The notes: generated by a model from the sequence alone, not told the origin. A stretch of DNA of 18,734 nt from CAZVFH01 sp964626415 (GCA_964626415.1 CAZVFH010000014.1:1-18734); one strand, 5' to 3'; counted from the first letter of the stretch, positions 12,701 to 18,195 are shown. Translations and numbers: made by a program.

Positions 12701-13352
12701 TTACATAATGAGTATCATTGGTGGCGACAACTTTCAGCCCAAATTCTTTAGCAAGTTTAAAAATATTCTCATTTGCCTTTTTCTGCTCCGGCACGGTATT
12801 TGGATGATGTTGAACTTCCAAATAAAAATCATCTTTGGGAAAAATTTCTAAGTATTCCCTGACCGCTTTTCTGCCTTTTTCGATTCCTTCGAGCGCTTTT
12901 CGCGGAATTTCACCTTGAACACAAGCAGAAAGGGCGATAATCCCTTCGGAGTATTTTTTCAATCTCCTTTTATCAATTCGCGGCTTGTAATAATATCCTT
13001 CAAGGTGGGCGATCGAAGTGATCTTCATTAAATTTTGGTAGCCCAGATAATTTTTTGCCAAAAGTACCAAATGATAAGAGTTGGCATCAACTCTTGGCTG
13101 TTTATCTTTCATTGTTCTTTGAGCAATGTAGGTCTCAATGCCGACTAATGGTTTTATCCCTTCTTTTTTACATGTCTCGTAAAACTCAATTGCGCCGTGC
13201 ATTACGCCGTGGTCTGTTAGCGCCAACGCAATTTGTCCGTCATCTTTGGCTTTTTTTACCAGATCGGGAATATTCCCCATGCCGTCAAGCATCGAATAGT
13301 GCGAGTGAACATGAAGATGAACGAAATTTGATTTTGGTTTGTCGTCGGGCAT
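9792..13352 (-). CDS. dnaE: DNA polymerase III alpha subunit
   Basis: The 1186-residue protein is a complete C-family replicative polymerase. In order: a PHP domain (FVHLHVHSHYSMLDG at about 10-24, then TDHG and GIETYIA) with its metal-binding histidines kept; palm catalytic aspartates in PDIDADI near residue 405 and in KMDFLGL near 558; the thumb/finger region with GVFQLESEGMR and ALYRPGP; a helix-hairpin-helix GYGFNKAHAASYG; and an OB domain (VRIAGVITNIQE) after residue 1000. An intact PHP may provide proofreading. Between the OB domain and the C-terminus, a linker of roughly 40 residues encoded around 10030-10140 contains two copies of a 24-nt DNA repeat. The ATG at 13352 has no Shine-Dalgarno sequence. 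The gene is divergent from the methyltransferase gene. Confidence 0.97.
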   Translation of the reverse strand: MPDDKPKSNFVHLHVHSHYSMLDGMGNIPDLVKKAKDDGQIALALTDHGVMHGAIEFYETCKKEGIKPLVGIETYIAQRTMKDKQPRVDANSYHLVLLAKNYLGYQNLMKITSIAHLEGYYYKPRIDKRRLKKYSEGIIALSACVQGEIPRKALEGIEKGRKAVREYLEIFPKDDFYLEVQHHPNTVPEQKKANENIFKLAKEFGLKVVATNDTHYVNSDDNIAHDALLCLRTGKLVSDENRLKIVDDDYSLIPTTQMEKNFADHLEVITNTLEVAEKCNLEIELGKFKFPEFPLPVGETYETYLRKLIDERLPKVVDKITPEMKERIDYEFKVIKDKKYLGYFLIVQDFFHFAKVKKIPTNTRGSAAGCFISYALGITGKQLNPLDYNLPFERFLNPYRPSAPDIDADIADSGRDEIIKYVSEKYGKDHVAQIITYGTMAARMAVRDVGRVLGMTYSEVDVIAKMIPPLKTTLKQALETVYELKNLYDSDINVKKCIDIARRLEGVVRHASVHAAGVVIAPGEITDYSPVMMDTKGGRLITQYEMHTVGEDGIGLIKMDFLGLANLSIIQNVIKIVKKTREIEVILDEIPLDDKKTFELLSRGETIGVFQLESEGMRKNIKELRPTTIHDIMAMVALYRPGPMAFIPEYIKRKHNPSLIRYVDPRMEKFLDKSLGLIVYQDDVLSIALELAGYNWEEVDKFRKAIGKKIKKEMTAQKEKFFKQIIERGMAESAAQELWEQIETFAGYGFNKAHAASYGLVAYQTAYLKANFPPEYMSALMTSNKNDLDKIALEIEECKRMGIGVLPPDINESFVDFGVVKNTGNVRFGLSAIKNVGVGVSEEIVEERKRSGNFISLLDFITRLDGKVINKKTMESLAMAGALDEFAERNRLLANMERILAYASAGQKNRDAGKISLFGEAEEKKQTLELEDTALADKKQRLSWERELLGMYISEHPLSEILPILTPHQQKKIVEIVAENENEYVRIAGVITNIQEIITRRTNQKMAFIKIEDQTKNIETLIFPKIYAEYSAIIQPDNAIVAEGFVSNKDGELKLLVEGIWSASDKNIPPFSKRAKRKNGGWESTKSEYRNPKQNGENPNIEIRNKEVKKTETITITLPKNADKKILSEIKEILTTHPGENPVIIRLPKNGEDYKEMKIKNRLNISPVVKRKIIEVVGKENVKVND
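10039..10097. repeat. Two copies of the 24-nt repeat inside dnaE
   Basis: Copies at 10039-10062 and 10074-10097 are identical and separated by 11 nt. On the coding (minus) strand each begins AAATCCGAATATCGAAAT and ends CCGAAA. The 35-nt period is not a multiple of three, so one copy reads KSEYRNPK and the other NPNIEIRN. A third identical copy is at 18644-18667 in gltX. Confidence 0.95.
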
Positions 13353-13401
13353 AATAATAGTTAAAATTGCTAGTTTATGTTATAACTAAATAAGTTAAGA
13401 A

Positions 13402-13470
13402 TTAAGATCTCAAAATTAAGAATTATGGAGTCGGCTATTTAAAATTCTCAATTACATTTTGAGATCTTAA
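13402..13470. repeat. 15-bp inverted repeat between the divergent dnaE and methyltransferase genes
   Basis: TTAAGATCTCAAAAT (13402-13416) and ATTTTGAGATCTTAA (13456-13470) are exact inverses with a 39-nt centre that holds further partial symmetry. It sits between two start codons, so it may be an operator, or another filler element. Confidence 0.8.
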
Positions 13471-13479
13471 CTTTTAATT

Positions 13480-14810
13480 ATGAATTCATTTTATTTTGTT
13501 CTCGGTCGAGAAAATAAAATAAGCCAAAAAGAAGTTGAAAGCGTTTTGGCTAATTTTGGTGTTTATTTGAGCGAAGCGAAAACCCCGCGAAGTCCAGTGA
13601 AGCTCGGCAGAGCGAAGTTGGGCGAAGTGGGGTCGGAGGAGGATTTACCCTATTCTTTCTCTATTTTAAACGATGAAGTTCTAGAAATCAAATCTGATTT
13701 TTTCGATGATGAAATTTTAAAAAAATTGATCGAGATTTTGGGTGGAACGATAAAGATTTTTCGTCGAGTTTCCGACAAGACTGATCAAATTGCAGAAATT
13801 TTGCAATCCGCAGAAGAAAAAAAATTGACATTTGGGATCTCAAATTATTCAAAAAAAGTTTTAAATACTTTTCATTTCGGCTTGTCAATCAAAAAACAAT
13901 TTAAAAACAAAAAATCACTTCGGATAATACCGCCAAAAGATGGCGATCGACTTTCAAGCGCTCAAAGTTTTCAATATGAATTGGACAAGACCGGACTTGA
14001 ATTTGGGATTTTCAACTCCGGTATTGGCCAGCTTGCGGCAGTTCAAAACATAAATTTTTGGTCGGAAATTGATTATGGCAAACCGCGGGCTGATGCTCGC
14101 GCAGGAATGTTGCCGCCGAAACTTGCCCGAGCAATGGTAAACATTGCTCTTGGACAAGTTTCCCCTACAAAATTACAAATTAAACGAAATTACGAAATTA
14201 CAAATAATCCGATAGAATTTAGAAATTCGGATTTAGAAATTAGAAATTACAACAACGAAGTTGTTGTGGTTGATCCTTTTTGTGGTTCTGGCAACATTTT
14301 AATGCAAGCGGTGGTTTTGGGTTTTTCGGTTTTGGGAGTTGACATTTCGGGAAAGGCAGTCGATAATAGCAGGGCCAATCTTGATTGGCTAATTCAAAAA
14401 TCAAAAATCAAAAATCCCTGCCTCGCCGGCAGGCAGGAAAATGACAATGTAAAATTCAAAATTATTCAGAGTGATTCGACAAAATTCAACTTTAATGAAA
14501 TTGATCGCGATTATATTATTGTTACCGAGCCTAATCTTGGAAAACCTCGCCGAGAAAAGTTTTCCCAAGTCGAAGCGGAAGTTGAGGCAGAAAATATCAG
14601 CAGATTATACAAGAAATTCTTTGAAAATTTGGCGAAAACAAAAAAACAACCAAAAGTTGTCTGTATGGTTTTTCCTTTACTGGAAATGAAAAACGGAAAA
14701 AAACTATCAATTTTTTCTCGCCTACTTGACTTTTTTGAAAATTTGGGCTACATTATAAGTTATCCGCCACTAAAATACGGTCGAGCGGATCAGTTCGTAA
14801 AACGAGAAAT
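13480..14810 (+). CDS. SAM-dependent RNA/DNA methyltransferase-like protein, 3' end lost in gap
   Basis: About 443 residues are visible before the gap. The C-terminal half is a Rossmann methyltransferase: the SAM loop VVDPFCGSGNILMQA (about residue 262), GVDISGKAVDNSRANL, and a TEPNLGKP motif in the position of the catalytic (D/N)PPY. The order and the upstream DARAGMLPPKLARAMVNIA segment resemble Trm11/TrmG10-type N2-guanosine methyltransferases, though the N-terminus is not a clear THUMP. Three segments look like repeat insertions: about residues 31-55, 229-260 and 306-326. The frame appears to fuse with L27 only because N bases were read through. The ATG at 13480 has no Shine-Dalgarno sequence. 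The substrate is not known. Confidence 0.82.
13569..13645. repeat. GCGAAG-rich repeat segment within the methyltransferase gene
   Basis: A GC-richer stretch with repeated GCGAAG/GTGAAG units (GAGCGAAGCG, CGCGAAGTCC, AGCGAAGTTG, GGCGAAGTGG) encodes SEAKTPRSPVKLGRAKLGE. Its composition differs sharply from the flanking AT-rich codons. Confidence 0.6.
14166..14267. repeat. A-rich filler plus hairpin inside the methyltransferase gene
   Basis: Runs of GAAATTACAAA/TTTAGAAATT-type filler end in the 8-bp hairpin ACAACAAC-GAA-GTTGTTGT (14249-14267). They encode the low-complexity NPIEFRNSDLEIRNYNNEVV stretch just before the SAM loop. The ACGAAGT centre is the reverse complement of the CACTTCGTG family core. 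Confidence 0.65.
14395..14462. repeat. Palindrome-bearing repeat inside the methyltransferase gene
   Basis: AAAAATC filler, then the palindrome CCTGCC-TCGCC-GGCAGG (14417-14433), then a 25-nt block (14438-14462) that recurs with one mismatch in the non-coding DNA at 16171-16195. It encodes QKSKIKNPCLAGRQENDNVK in frame. Confidence 0.75.
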
Positions 14811-14910
14811 NNNNNNNNNNNNNNNNNNNNNNNNNNNNNNNNNNNNNNNNNNNNNNNNNNNNNNNNNNNNNNNNNNNNNNNNNNNNNNNNNNNNNNNNNN
14901 NNNNNNNNNN
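14811..14910. other. Assembly gap (100 N)
   Basis: A run of exactly 100 ambiguous bases separates the methyltransferase gene from rpmA. The end of the former and the upstream signals of the latter are lost. Confidence 0.97.
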
Positions 14911-15183
14911 ATGGCTCATAAAAAAGCTGGAGGTTCGACAAGTTTAGGACGAGATTCCGTCTCCAAGCGACTTGGAGTCAAGCTTTTCGGTGGAGAAAAG
15001 GCGATTGCCGGCAATATTCTTATTCGCCAAAAAGGGACAAAATGGCTCGCTGGCGAAAATGTCGGCACTGGTGTTGATTACACTTTATATGCGAAAAAAG
15101 ATGGCGTTGTTAGCTATCGCCAACTAAAAAAGAAAACTTTTACCGGAAGCAGGATTAGGAAGACGGAAGTCAGCGTTGAATAA
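14911..15183 (+). CDS. rpmA: 50S ribosomal protein L27
   Basis: The 90-residue protein starts MAHKKAGGSTSLGRDSVSKR and continues LGVKLFGGEKAIAGNILIRQ, the conserved L27 sequence whose flexible N-terminus reaches the peptidyl-transferase centre. The start is taken at the first base after the gap. MAHKK is the mature N-terminus, so there is no cleaved Firmicutes-type extension unless it lies in the gap. The usual neighbour L21 (rplU) is not visible. The ribosome site is hidden by the gap. Downstream lies a gene-less inverted-repeat element, then the GC-rich islet. Confidence 0.96.
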   Translation: MAHKKAGGSTSLGRDSVSKRLGVKLFGGEKAIAGNILIRQKGTKWLAGENVGTGVDYTLYAKKDGVVSYRQLKKKTFTGSRIRKTEVSVE

Positions 15184-15192
15184 TAATTAAGA

Positions 15193-15287
15193 ATTCTAAC
15201 ACTGACCAGTCCACACTGACTTTTCGCTGACAAATGAAATTTATTCCAGTCAATGTTTAGTCAATGTAGTCAAGTCAGTGTTAGAAT
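15193..15287. mobile_element. 95-bp gene-less derivative of the GxxExxY element
   Basis: It has the same 14-bp ends as the 7637 unit (ATTCTAACACTGAC at 15193-15206, GTCAGTGTTAGAAT at 15274-15287). The last 39 bases align without gaps to the last 39 of the larger unit, and the left side keeps ACACTGACT and CTGACAAATG. The retained ATG opens only an 8-codon frame (MKFIPVNV), as expected from an internal deletion. Confidence 0.78.
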
Positions 15288-15337
15288 GCTCCAAGTAAAC
15301 TGAAACCGTTATCTTGAACGAAGTGAAGAATATTGTC

Positions 15338-15357
15338 ATTCCCGAGAAGTCGGGAAT
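15338..15357. repeat. REP-like hairpin (copy 2)
   Basis: ATTCCCGA-GAAG-TCGGGAAT, 8-bp stem, preceded by TTGTC and followed by CCACTAATAG. It pairs with copy 1 at 8632-8649 as a family. Confidence 0.78.
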
Positions 15358-15437
15358 CCACTAATAGTTCTTTTTTTCATTCAGGGTGACAGCTCACCGT
15401 CACTACTTCGTCGCAACGAGAAGGGAGGCGTTGCTTC

Positions 15438-15545
15438 ATGAGTGCAAAGACGGGGTATTGCTCGGTCTGCGGCCACGAGAAAGAGAGAAAGATTCTTGTG
15501 GGTCGCACTGAGAAGTGTCCCCGTTGCGGTGGGGTGGTGTCGTAG
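15438..15545 (+). CDS. 35-residue zinc-ribbon microprotein
   Basis: AAGGGAGG lies about ten bases before the ATG. The peptide reads MSAKTGYCSVCGHEKERK, then ILVGRTEKCPRCGGVVS. Two CxxC knuckles (Cys8/11 and Cys27/30) separated by 15 residues make a complete zinc ribbon of the rubredoxin-knuckle type. Its size suggests a small structural or regulatory zinc protein; I recognise no family. The TAG stop is followed directly, in the same frame, by a TTG-led run of 26 sense codons (15546-15626), so a longer ancestral protein or readthrough is conceivable. Composition is GC-rich, unlike every neighbouring housekeeping gene. Confidence 0.6.
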   Translation: MSAKTGYCSVCGHEKERKILVGRTEKCPRCGGVVS

Positions 15546-15649
15546 TTGTCGACACGTGTCGTTGCCGTAATCGCTCGCCAGCGCGGTGATGCGCATGGCG
15601 AGCTGCTCGGCATCACCGCCGAGTAACAATCTGTAGGGAGGGCGCGCAA

Positions 15650-15724
15650 ATGCAGGCAGTATGCAGTCAGCGCGCAGGGGACCCACAACCTGCTCCGGCG
15701 CCATCCCGGAGTAGGAAGAAGTGA
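15650..15724 (+). CDS. Possible 24-residue micro-ORF
   Basis: GTAGGGAGGG lies about seven bases before the ATG. The peptide MQAVCSQRAGDPQPAPAP continues SRSRKK. It is low in complexity, and support rests mainly on the ribosome site and on its position between two other micro-ORFs. It may be a leader peptide or chance. Confidence 0.3.
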   Translation: MQAVCSQRAGDPQPAPAPSRSRKK

Positions 15725-15730
15725 AGTAGG

Positions 15731-15898
15731 ATGGCAGGACCGCTTTCCAAGAAAGCCGCTCGCGAGAGATCGGGACTTCCCTTGAGCGAGCGCATGACGA
15801 CCCTCCGGGAGGAGTTTAACCTGGAGGAGCCGGACAAGGCAATCCCAGTCGACCTCGGCTGGGCGACGGCGGCCCAGATCGAGGAGCACGCCTCGTAA
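15731..15898 (+). CDS. Possible 55-residue acidic/basic microprotein
   Basis: The frame begins six bases after the previous micro-ORF and reads MAGPLSKKAARERSGLPLSE, then RMTTLREEFNLEEPDKAIPV and DLGWATAAQIEEHAS. It is hydrophilic and probably helical (residues 18-32 and 45-54), with no cysteine or membrane segment. The ribosome site (AGGAAGAAGTGAAG) is modest. No family is recognised. It is followed within a few bases by a 7-bp hairpin. A long minus-strand frame covers the same stretch but has the arginine/serine/proline-rich make-up of a shadow. Confidence 0.45.
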   Translation: MAGPLSKKAARERSGLPLSERMTTLREEFNLEEPDKAIPVDLGWATAAQIEEHAS

Positions 15899-16067
15899 CC
15901 GGACGCGACGTTGAAACCGCGTCCATCGCCCCCTGAAAGGGCTGCCGGCTTTGCTTGACCGCTTCGCGGTCAGCCACTAACCGGCAAGAGGAACCGGCAT
16001 CGGTGCCAAGTGCCCCGTTGCCGGCGCGAATCTCTCCGCCACATCATCATCCGGTGGAATGTAACAA

Positions 16068-16098
16068 GAGAGCTGCCAAACCATCATCGGCAGCTCTC
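16068..16098 (+). terminator. Strong hairpin terminator closing the GC-rich islet
   Basis: GAGAGCTGCC (16068-16077) pairs with GGCAGCTCTC (16089-16098) around an 11-nt loop, followed by GCTCTTCTTTGATTTT. A 10-bp perfect stem with a T-rich tail. Confidence 0.82.
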
Positions 16099-16148
16099 GC
16101 TCTTCTTTGATTTTGAAACATCGAAGTTAAAGAAGAGCGAAAATAATT

Positions 16149-16273
16149 CAAAATGCAAAAATCAAAATTAAAAATGACAATGTAAAATTTAAAATGATTA
16201 TTCCCCTTATTGTTAAAATTTTTACATTTTTATTTGTCATTTTGATCTTTAAATTTTAATCTTTGAACTTAAA
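16149..16273. repeat. A-rich inverted-repeat filler upstream of rplS
   Basis: AAAATGACAA (16171-16180) pairs with TTGTCATTTT (16234-16243), and TGTAAAA (16181-16187) with TTTTACA (16220-16226). The first 22 bases (16149-16170) equal 3201-3222, and 16171-16195 equals 14438-14462 with one mismatch. No gene and no clear ribosome site for rplS are seen. Confidence 0.75.
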
Positions 16274-16843
16274 ATGCAAAGCATTTTATCCAAATTTATG
16301 AAAAAGAATATTCCCGATCTAAATGCCGGCGATACTCTTCGCGTGCATCAAAAAATTAAAGAGGGCGACAAAGAGCGCGTCCAAATTTTTGAGGGTTTGG
16401 TTATTGCCACTCACGGCGGAAAGTCGCTTGATGGAAGTTATACTGTTCGCAAAGAGTCATTTGGCGTTGGCGTCGAGCGAACTTTTCCGCTTCATTCACC
16501 GCGAATTGTTAAAGTCGAGCGGATTAAACAATCAAAAGTTCGTCGAAGCAAATTATATTTTTTGCGCGATCTTTCCGGTAAAGATGCTCGTCTAAAAGAA
16601 TTAAACCGCGATTATAAAATGTGGGAGGAGCGCGGAGCAGAAGAAGAATTAGAAAAAATTGCCGAAGAACAAGCCAAAGCGGCGGAAAAAGCGGCGGCAG
16701 CAAAAGCGGCCAAGGAAGCAGAACTTGAAAAAAAAGCTGAAACAGCGCTGGCAGCACATAAGCAGGTAGAACAAGAAGAAGGTAAAGAGGGCAAAGGGGA
16801 TAAAGAAGAGAAAAAAGAAGAAATTAAAGAAATAAAGAATTAA
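16274..16843 (+). CDS. rplS: 50S ribosomal protein L19 with a long charged C-terminal tail
   Basis: Residues 1-115 are a normal L19: IPDLNAGDTLRVHQKIKEGD, RVQIFEGLVIATHGG, SYTVRKESFGVGVERTFPLH, SPRIVKVERIKQSKVRRSKL and YFLRDLSGKDARLKE. L19 sits at the 30S-50S interface. The protein is 189 residues against the usual 115 or so; the extra 70 are an Ala/Lys/Glu-rich helix-forming tail (repeated AAEKAAAAKAAKEAELEKK) ending in a Lys/Glu polyampholyte. The ATG at 16274 is the only start giving the full N-terminus. A strong terminator overlaps the stop, so it is transcribed alone. Confidence 0.95.
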   Translation: MQSILSKFMKKNIPDLNAGDTLRVHQKIKEGDKERVQIFEGLVIATHGGKSLDGSYTVRKESFGVGVERTFPLHSPRIVKVERIKQSKVRRSKLYFLRDLSGKDARLKELNRDYKMWEERGAEEELEKIAEEQAKAAEKAAAAKAAKEAELEKKAETALAAHKQVEQEEGKEGKGDKEEKKEEIKEIKN

Positions 16844-16872
16844 AAAACATCCGCTGAAGTCGGGTGTTTTTT
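16842..16872 (+). terminator. Intrinsic terminator of rplS
   Basis: AAAAAACATCCG-CTGAAGT-CGGGTGTTTTTT: a 12-bp stem with one G-U pair, an A-tract before it and a T-tract after it. It begins inside the stop codon. Confidence 0.9.
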
Positions 16873-16882
16873 AATTCTTATG

Positions 16883-16900
16883 CAACACTTCGTGGTGTTG
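16883..16900. repeat. CACTTCGTG-core hairpin (copy 3)
   Basis: CAACAC-TTCGTG-GTGTTG, which can also fold as CAC-TTC-GTG at its centre. It is a member of the same hairpin family as 2938-2952 and 5327-5341. Confidence 0.7.
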
Positions 16901-16943
16901 TAGTGAAATTGTTGGATTGAGTAATTTGGAATAAGATTAATAT

Positions 16944-17291
16944 ATGGATAGATCTCAAAACAAATCAATCGGAAATGTTGGCGAGGAGTTGGCGGCTGAA
17001 TTTTTGCGTCGAGAAAAATACAAAATTCTCGGGCGAAATATAAATTATCCTTTTGGTGAGATTGATATCTTGGCTCGCGATCGCGATGGTGCGATTGTTA
17101 TTGTCGAGGTCAAAACCGTTCGCGGTTTTGGCTGGGGCGGCGCAGCCGATTTAGTCCGCCACTCAAAGCAACAAAAACTGCGGCTTTTAGCCAGAGCAAT
17201 CACCCAAGAATTTCCAAAAAACAATCTGCGAATTGATGTCATCGCGATTGACGGCGATGAAATAAATCATATAAAAAATGCTGTTTTTTAA
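16944..17291 (+). CDS. yraN: YraN/UPF0102 family endonuclease-like protein
   Basis: The 115-residue protein has the full UPF0102 layout: IGNVGEELAAEFLRREKYKI at the start, NYPFGEIDILARD with GEID at residues 38-41, and VIVEVKTVR with ExK at 55-57. These acidic residues match the PD-(D/E)xK nuclease core. The family is near-universal in bacteria, but its exact DNA substrate is unsettled; a role in DNA repair or recombination intermediates is usually inferred. It is normal in length. It follows rplS, as in many genomes where yraN sits near the rplS/rnhB region; rnhB is not seen here. No strong ribosome site precedes the ATG. A hairpin lies after the stop. Confidence 0.92.
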   Translation: MDRSQNKSIGNVGEELAAEFLRREKYKILGRNINYPFGEIDILARDRDGAIVIVEVKTVRGFGWGGAADLVRHSKQQKLRLLARAITQEFPKNNLRIDVIAIDGDEINHIKNAVF

Positions 17292-17298
17292 TATTTTT

Positions 17299-17334
17299 TT
17301 ATCGGATATTAAACGATCGTCCAGTATCCGATAA
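17299..17334. terminator. Hairpin after yraN
   Basis: TTATCGGATA (17299-17308) pairs perfectly with TATCCGATAA (17325-17334) around a 16-nt loop, followed by GTTTTATTT. A likely transcription end, though the loop is large and the stem AT-rich. Confidence 0.65.
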
Positions 17335-17384
17335 GTTTTATTTCGCAGTTCTCAAAAAATGCGCTTGCTATCAGGGGCATTTTC

Positions 17385-17413
17385 TTGCAAATTTTTTTCT
17401 TTTCTGATATTCT
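17385..17413 (+). promoter_or_regulatory. Probable promoter of the 17444 gene
   Basis: TTGCAA (17385-17390) and TATTCT (17408-17413) are 17 bp apart, four of six matches each. A start near 17420 would leave room for the GGAGGTGG ribosome site at 17431. Confidence 0.5.
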
Positions 17414-17443
17414 TTTATCAAATCCCGCTCGGAGGTGGTAGTG

Positions 17444-18070
17444 ATGAGTCATCTCACATTCGTCAAAATCGTTTTGTTTGTGATATTCATTAGGTTAGTT
17501 GCACTGGTAATGATGTGTCCAAAGAAAGCACATTCAGATCAGGTTATCACCAAAGAGCTCGCGCTTTGTGTAATGACACCACTGAAAAACTTCGGACTTT
17601 GCAAGGATTTCACCGTTGGAAGTCAGTGGGAAAAGGGTTTTGCTGGCAATTTGCCAGCTGAAAGTCGCGTCTTTCACATTGAAACACTTGATAACTGCGA
17701 CTCTGATGGCTGGCTGATTTTTCGCGAAATTGGCGATGAGATTGTACTTTGGGAGATGGTGCCACCGGACAAGTGGTTGGCGAGTCAGCCCAAAAACTTG
17801 ATTATCCCAACATCAGCCGAGGAGATTGCCAGAGAATTTGTTGTGGCGATGTTTCAAAAACGTGGGAAGGCAATCACAGAGGTCGATGATTGGCTCCGGG
17901 TAAAACCGAAAAGTGTTATAAACGGCATTGCGGTTTTTGACTTTTGCACCTCTCTTGAGGTCAAAGGATTTTCGAGTGAAGTTGAACTTTGGGTGGCGCC
18001 GGTGAGTCGCCAATCGGGTGCAATCGTCTACGAGATAATCAAAGTTGAAGTAAAATTTCTGAACTATTGA
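17444..18070 (+). CDS. Unrecognised exported or membrane-anchored protein
   Basis: The ATG at 17444 lies about seven bases after GGAGGTGG; an in-frame GTG at 17435 overlaps the ribosome site and is less likely. The 208-residue protein starts MSHLTFVKIVLFVIFIRLVA, a hydrophobic export or anchor helix (about residues 5-24) with few charges before it. After it comes a Cys-containing segment (CPKKAHS, LALCVMTPLKNFGLCKDF) and a soluble alpha/beta domain with WLIFREIGDEIVLWEMVPPDKW and VELWVAPVSRQSGAIVYEI. I recognise no family. Codon use is slightly richer in GC than in the housekeeping genes. It stands alone between a promoter and a strong terminator, so it is probably a single-gene unit acting at the cell surface. 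Confidence 0.75.
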   Translation: MSHLTFVKIVLFVIFIRLVALVMMCPKKAHSDQVITKELALCVMTPLKNFGLCKDFTVGSQWEKGFAGNLPAESRVFHIETLDNCDSDGWLIFREIGDEIVLWEMVPPDKWLASQPKNLIIPTSAEEIAREFVVAMFQKRGKAITEVDDWLRVKPKSVINGIAVFDFCTSLEVKGFSSEVELWVAPVSRQSGAIVYEIIKVEVKFLNY

Positions 18071-18147
18071 CAAGTTGATTTTGAGGGTGTAAATTAAAGA
18101 TACTCCGTTCGACCCAGCTTTTACGTCGCTTTCGCGGCGGAGAAGCA

Positions 18148-18173
18148 AGCCCGCGGCCAGTAGGCCGCGGGCT
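18148..18173 (+). terminator. Strong intrinsic terminator upstream of gltX
   Basis: AGCCCGCGGCC-AGTA-GGCCGCGGGCT, an 11-bp perfect GC-rich stem (18148-18173), followed by ACTATTATTTTTAT. It closes the 17444 unit. Confidence 0.9.
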
Positions 18174-18195
18174 ACTATTATTTTTATAGGCAATT

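Larger units (their letters stand above)
15380..16100. other. GC-rich islet with micro-ORFs and a structured 3' part
   Basis: From about 15380 to 16075 the base composition is far more GC-rich (about 60% by eye) than the rest of the window. Codon use in its small ORFs favours GCC, CTC and CGC. It holds at least three short ORFs with purine-rich ribosome sites (15438, 15650, 15731), then a non-coding part (15899-16067) with the hairpins GGACGCG/CGCGTCC (15901-15924) and TGACCGC-TTC-GCGGTCA (15956-15972) and recurring CCGGCA/TGCCGG motifs. A strong terminator ends it. It may be a transferred cassette or an assembly chimera. Confidence 0.75.

Noticed and set aside
13480..15183. A single 567-residue fusion of the methyltransferase and L27
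   Set aside because: The frame passes through 100 N bases. The gap length is conventional and the two parts are separate conserved proteins.
15377..15889. A 170-residue minus-strand ORF over the GC-rich islet
   Set aside because: Rich in Arg, Ser, Pro and Leu with no domain pattern and no ribosome site; long chance frames are expected in GC-rich DNA. The plus-strand micro-ORFs have better signals.
15899..16067. tmRNA, RNase P RNA or SRP RNA in the structured part of the islet
   Set aside because: I looked for a tmRNA tag ending in ALAA, the RNase P ACAGAAA-type core and the SRP tetraloop motif and found none.
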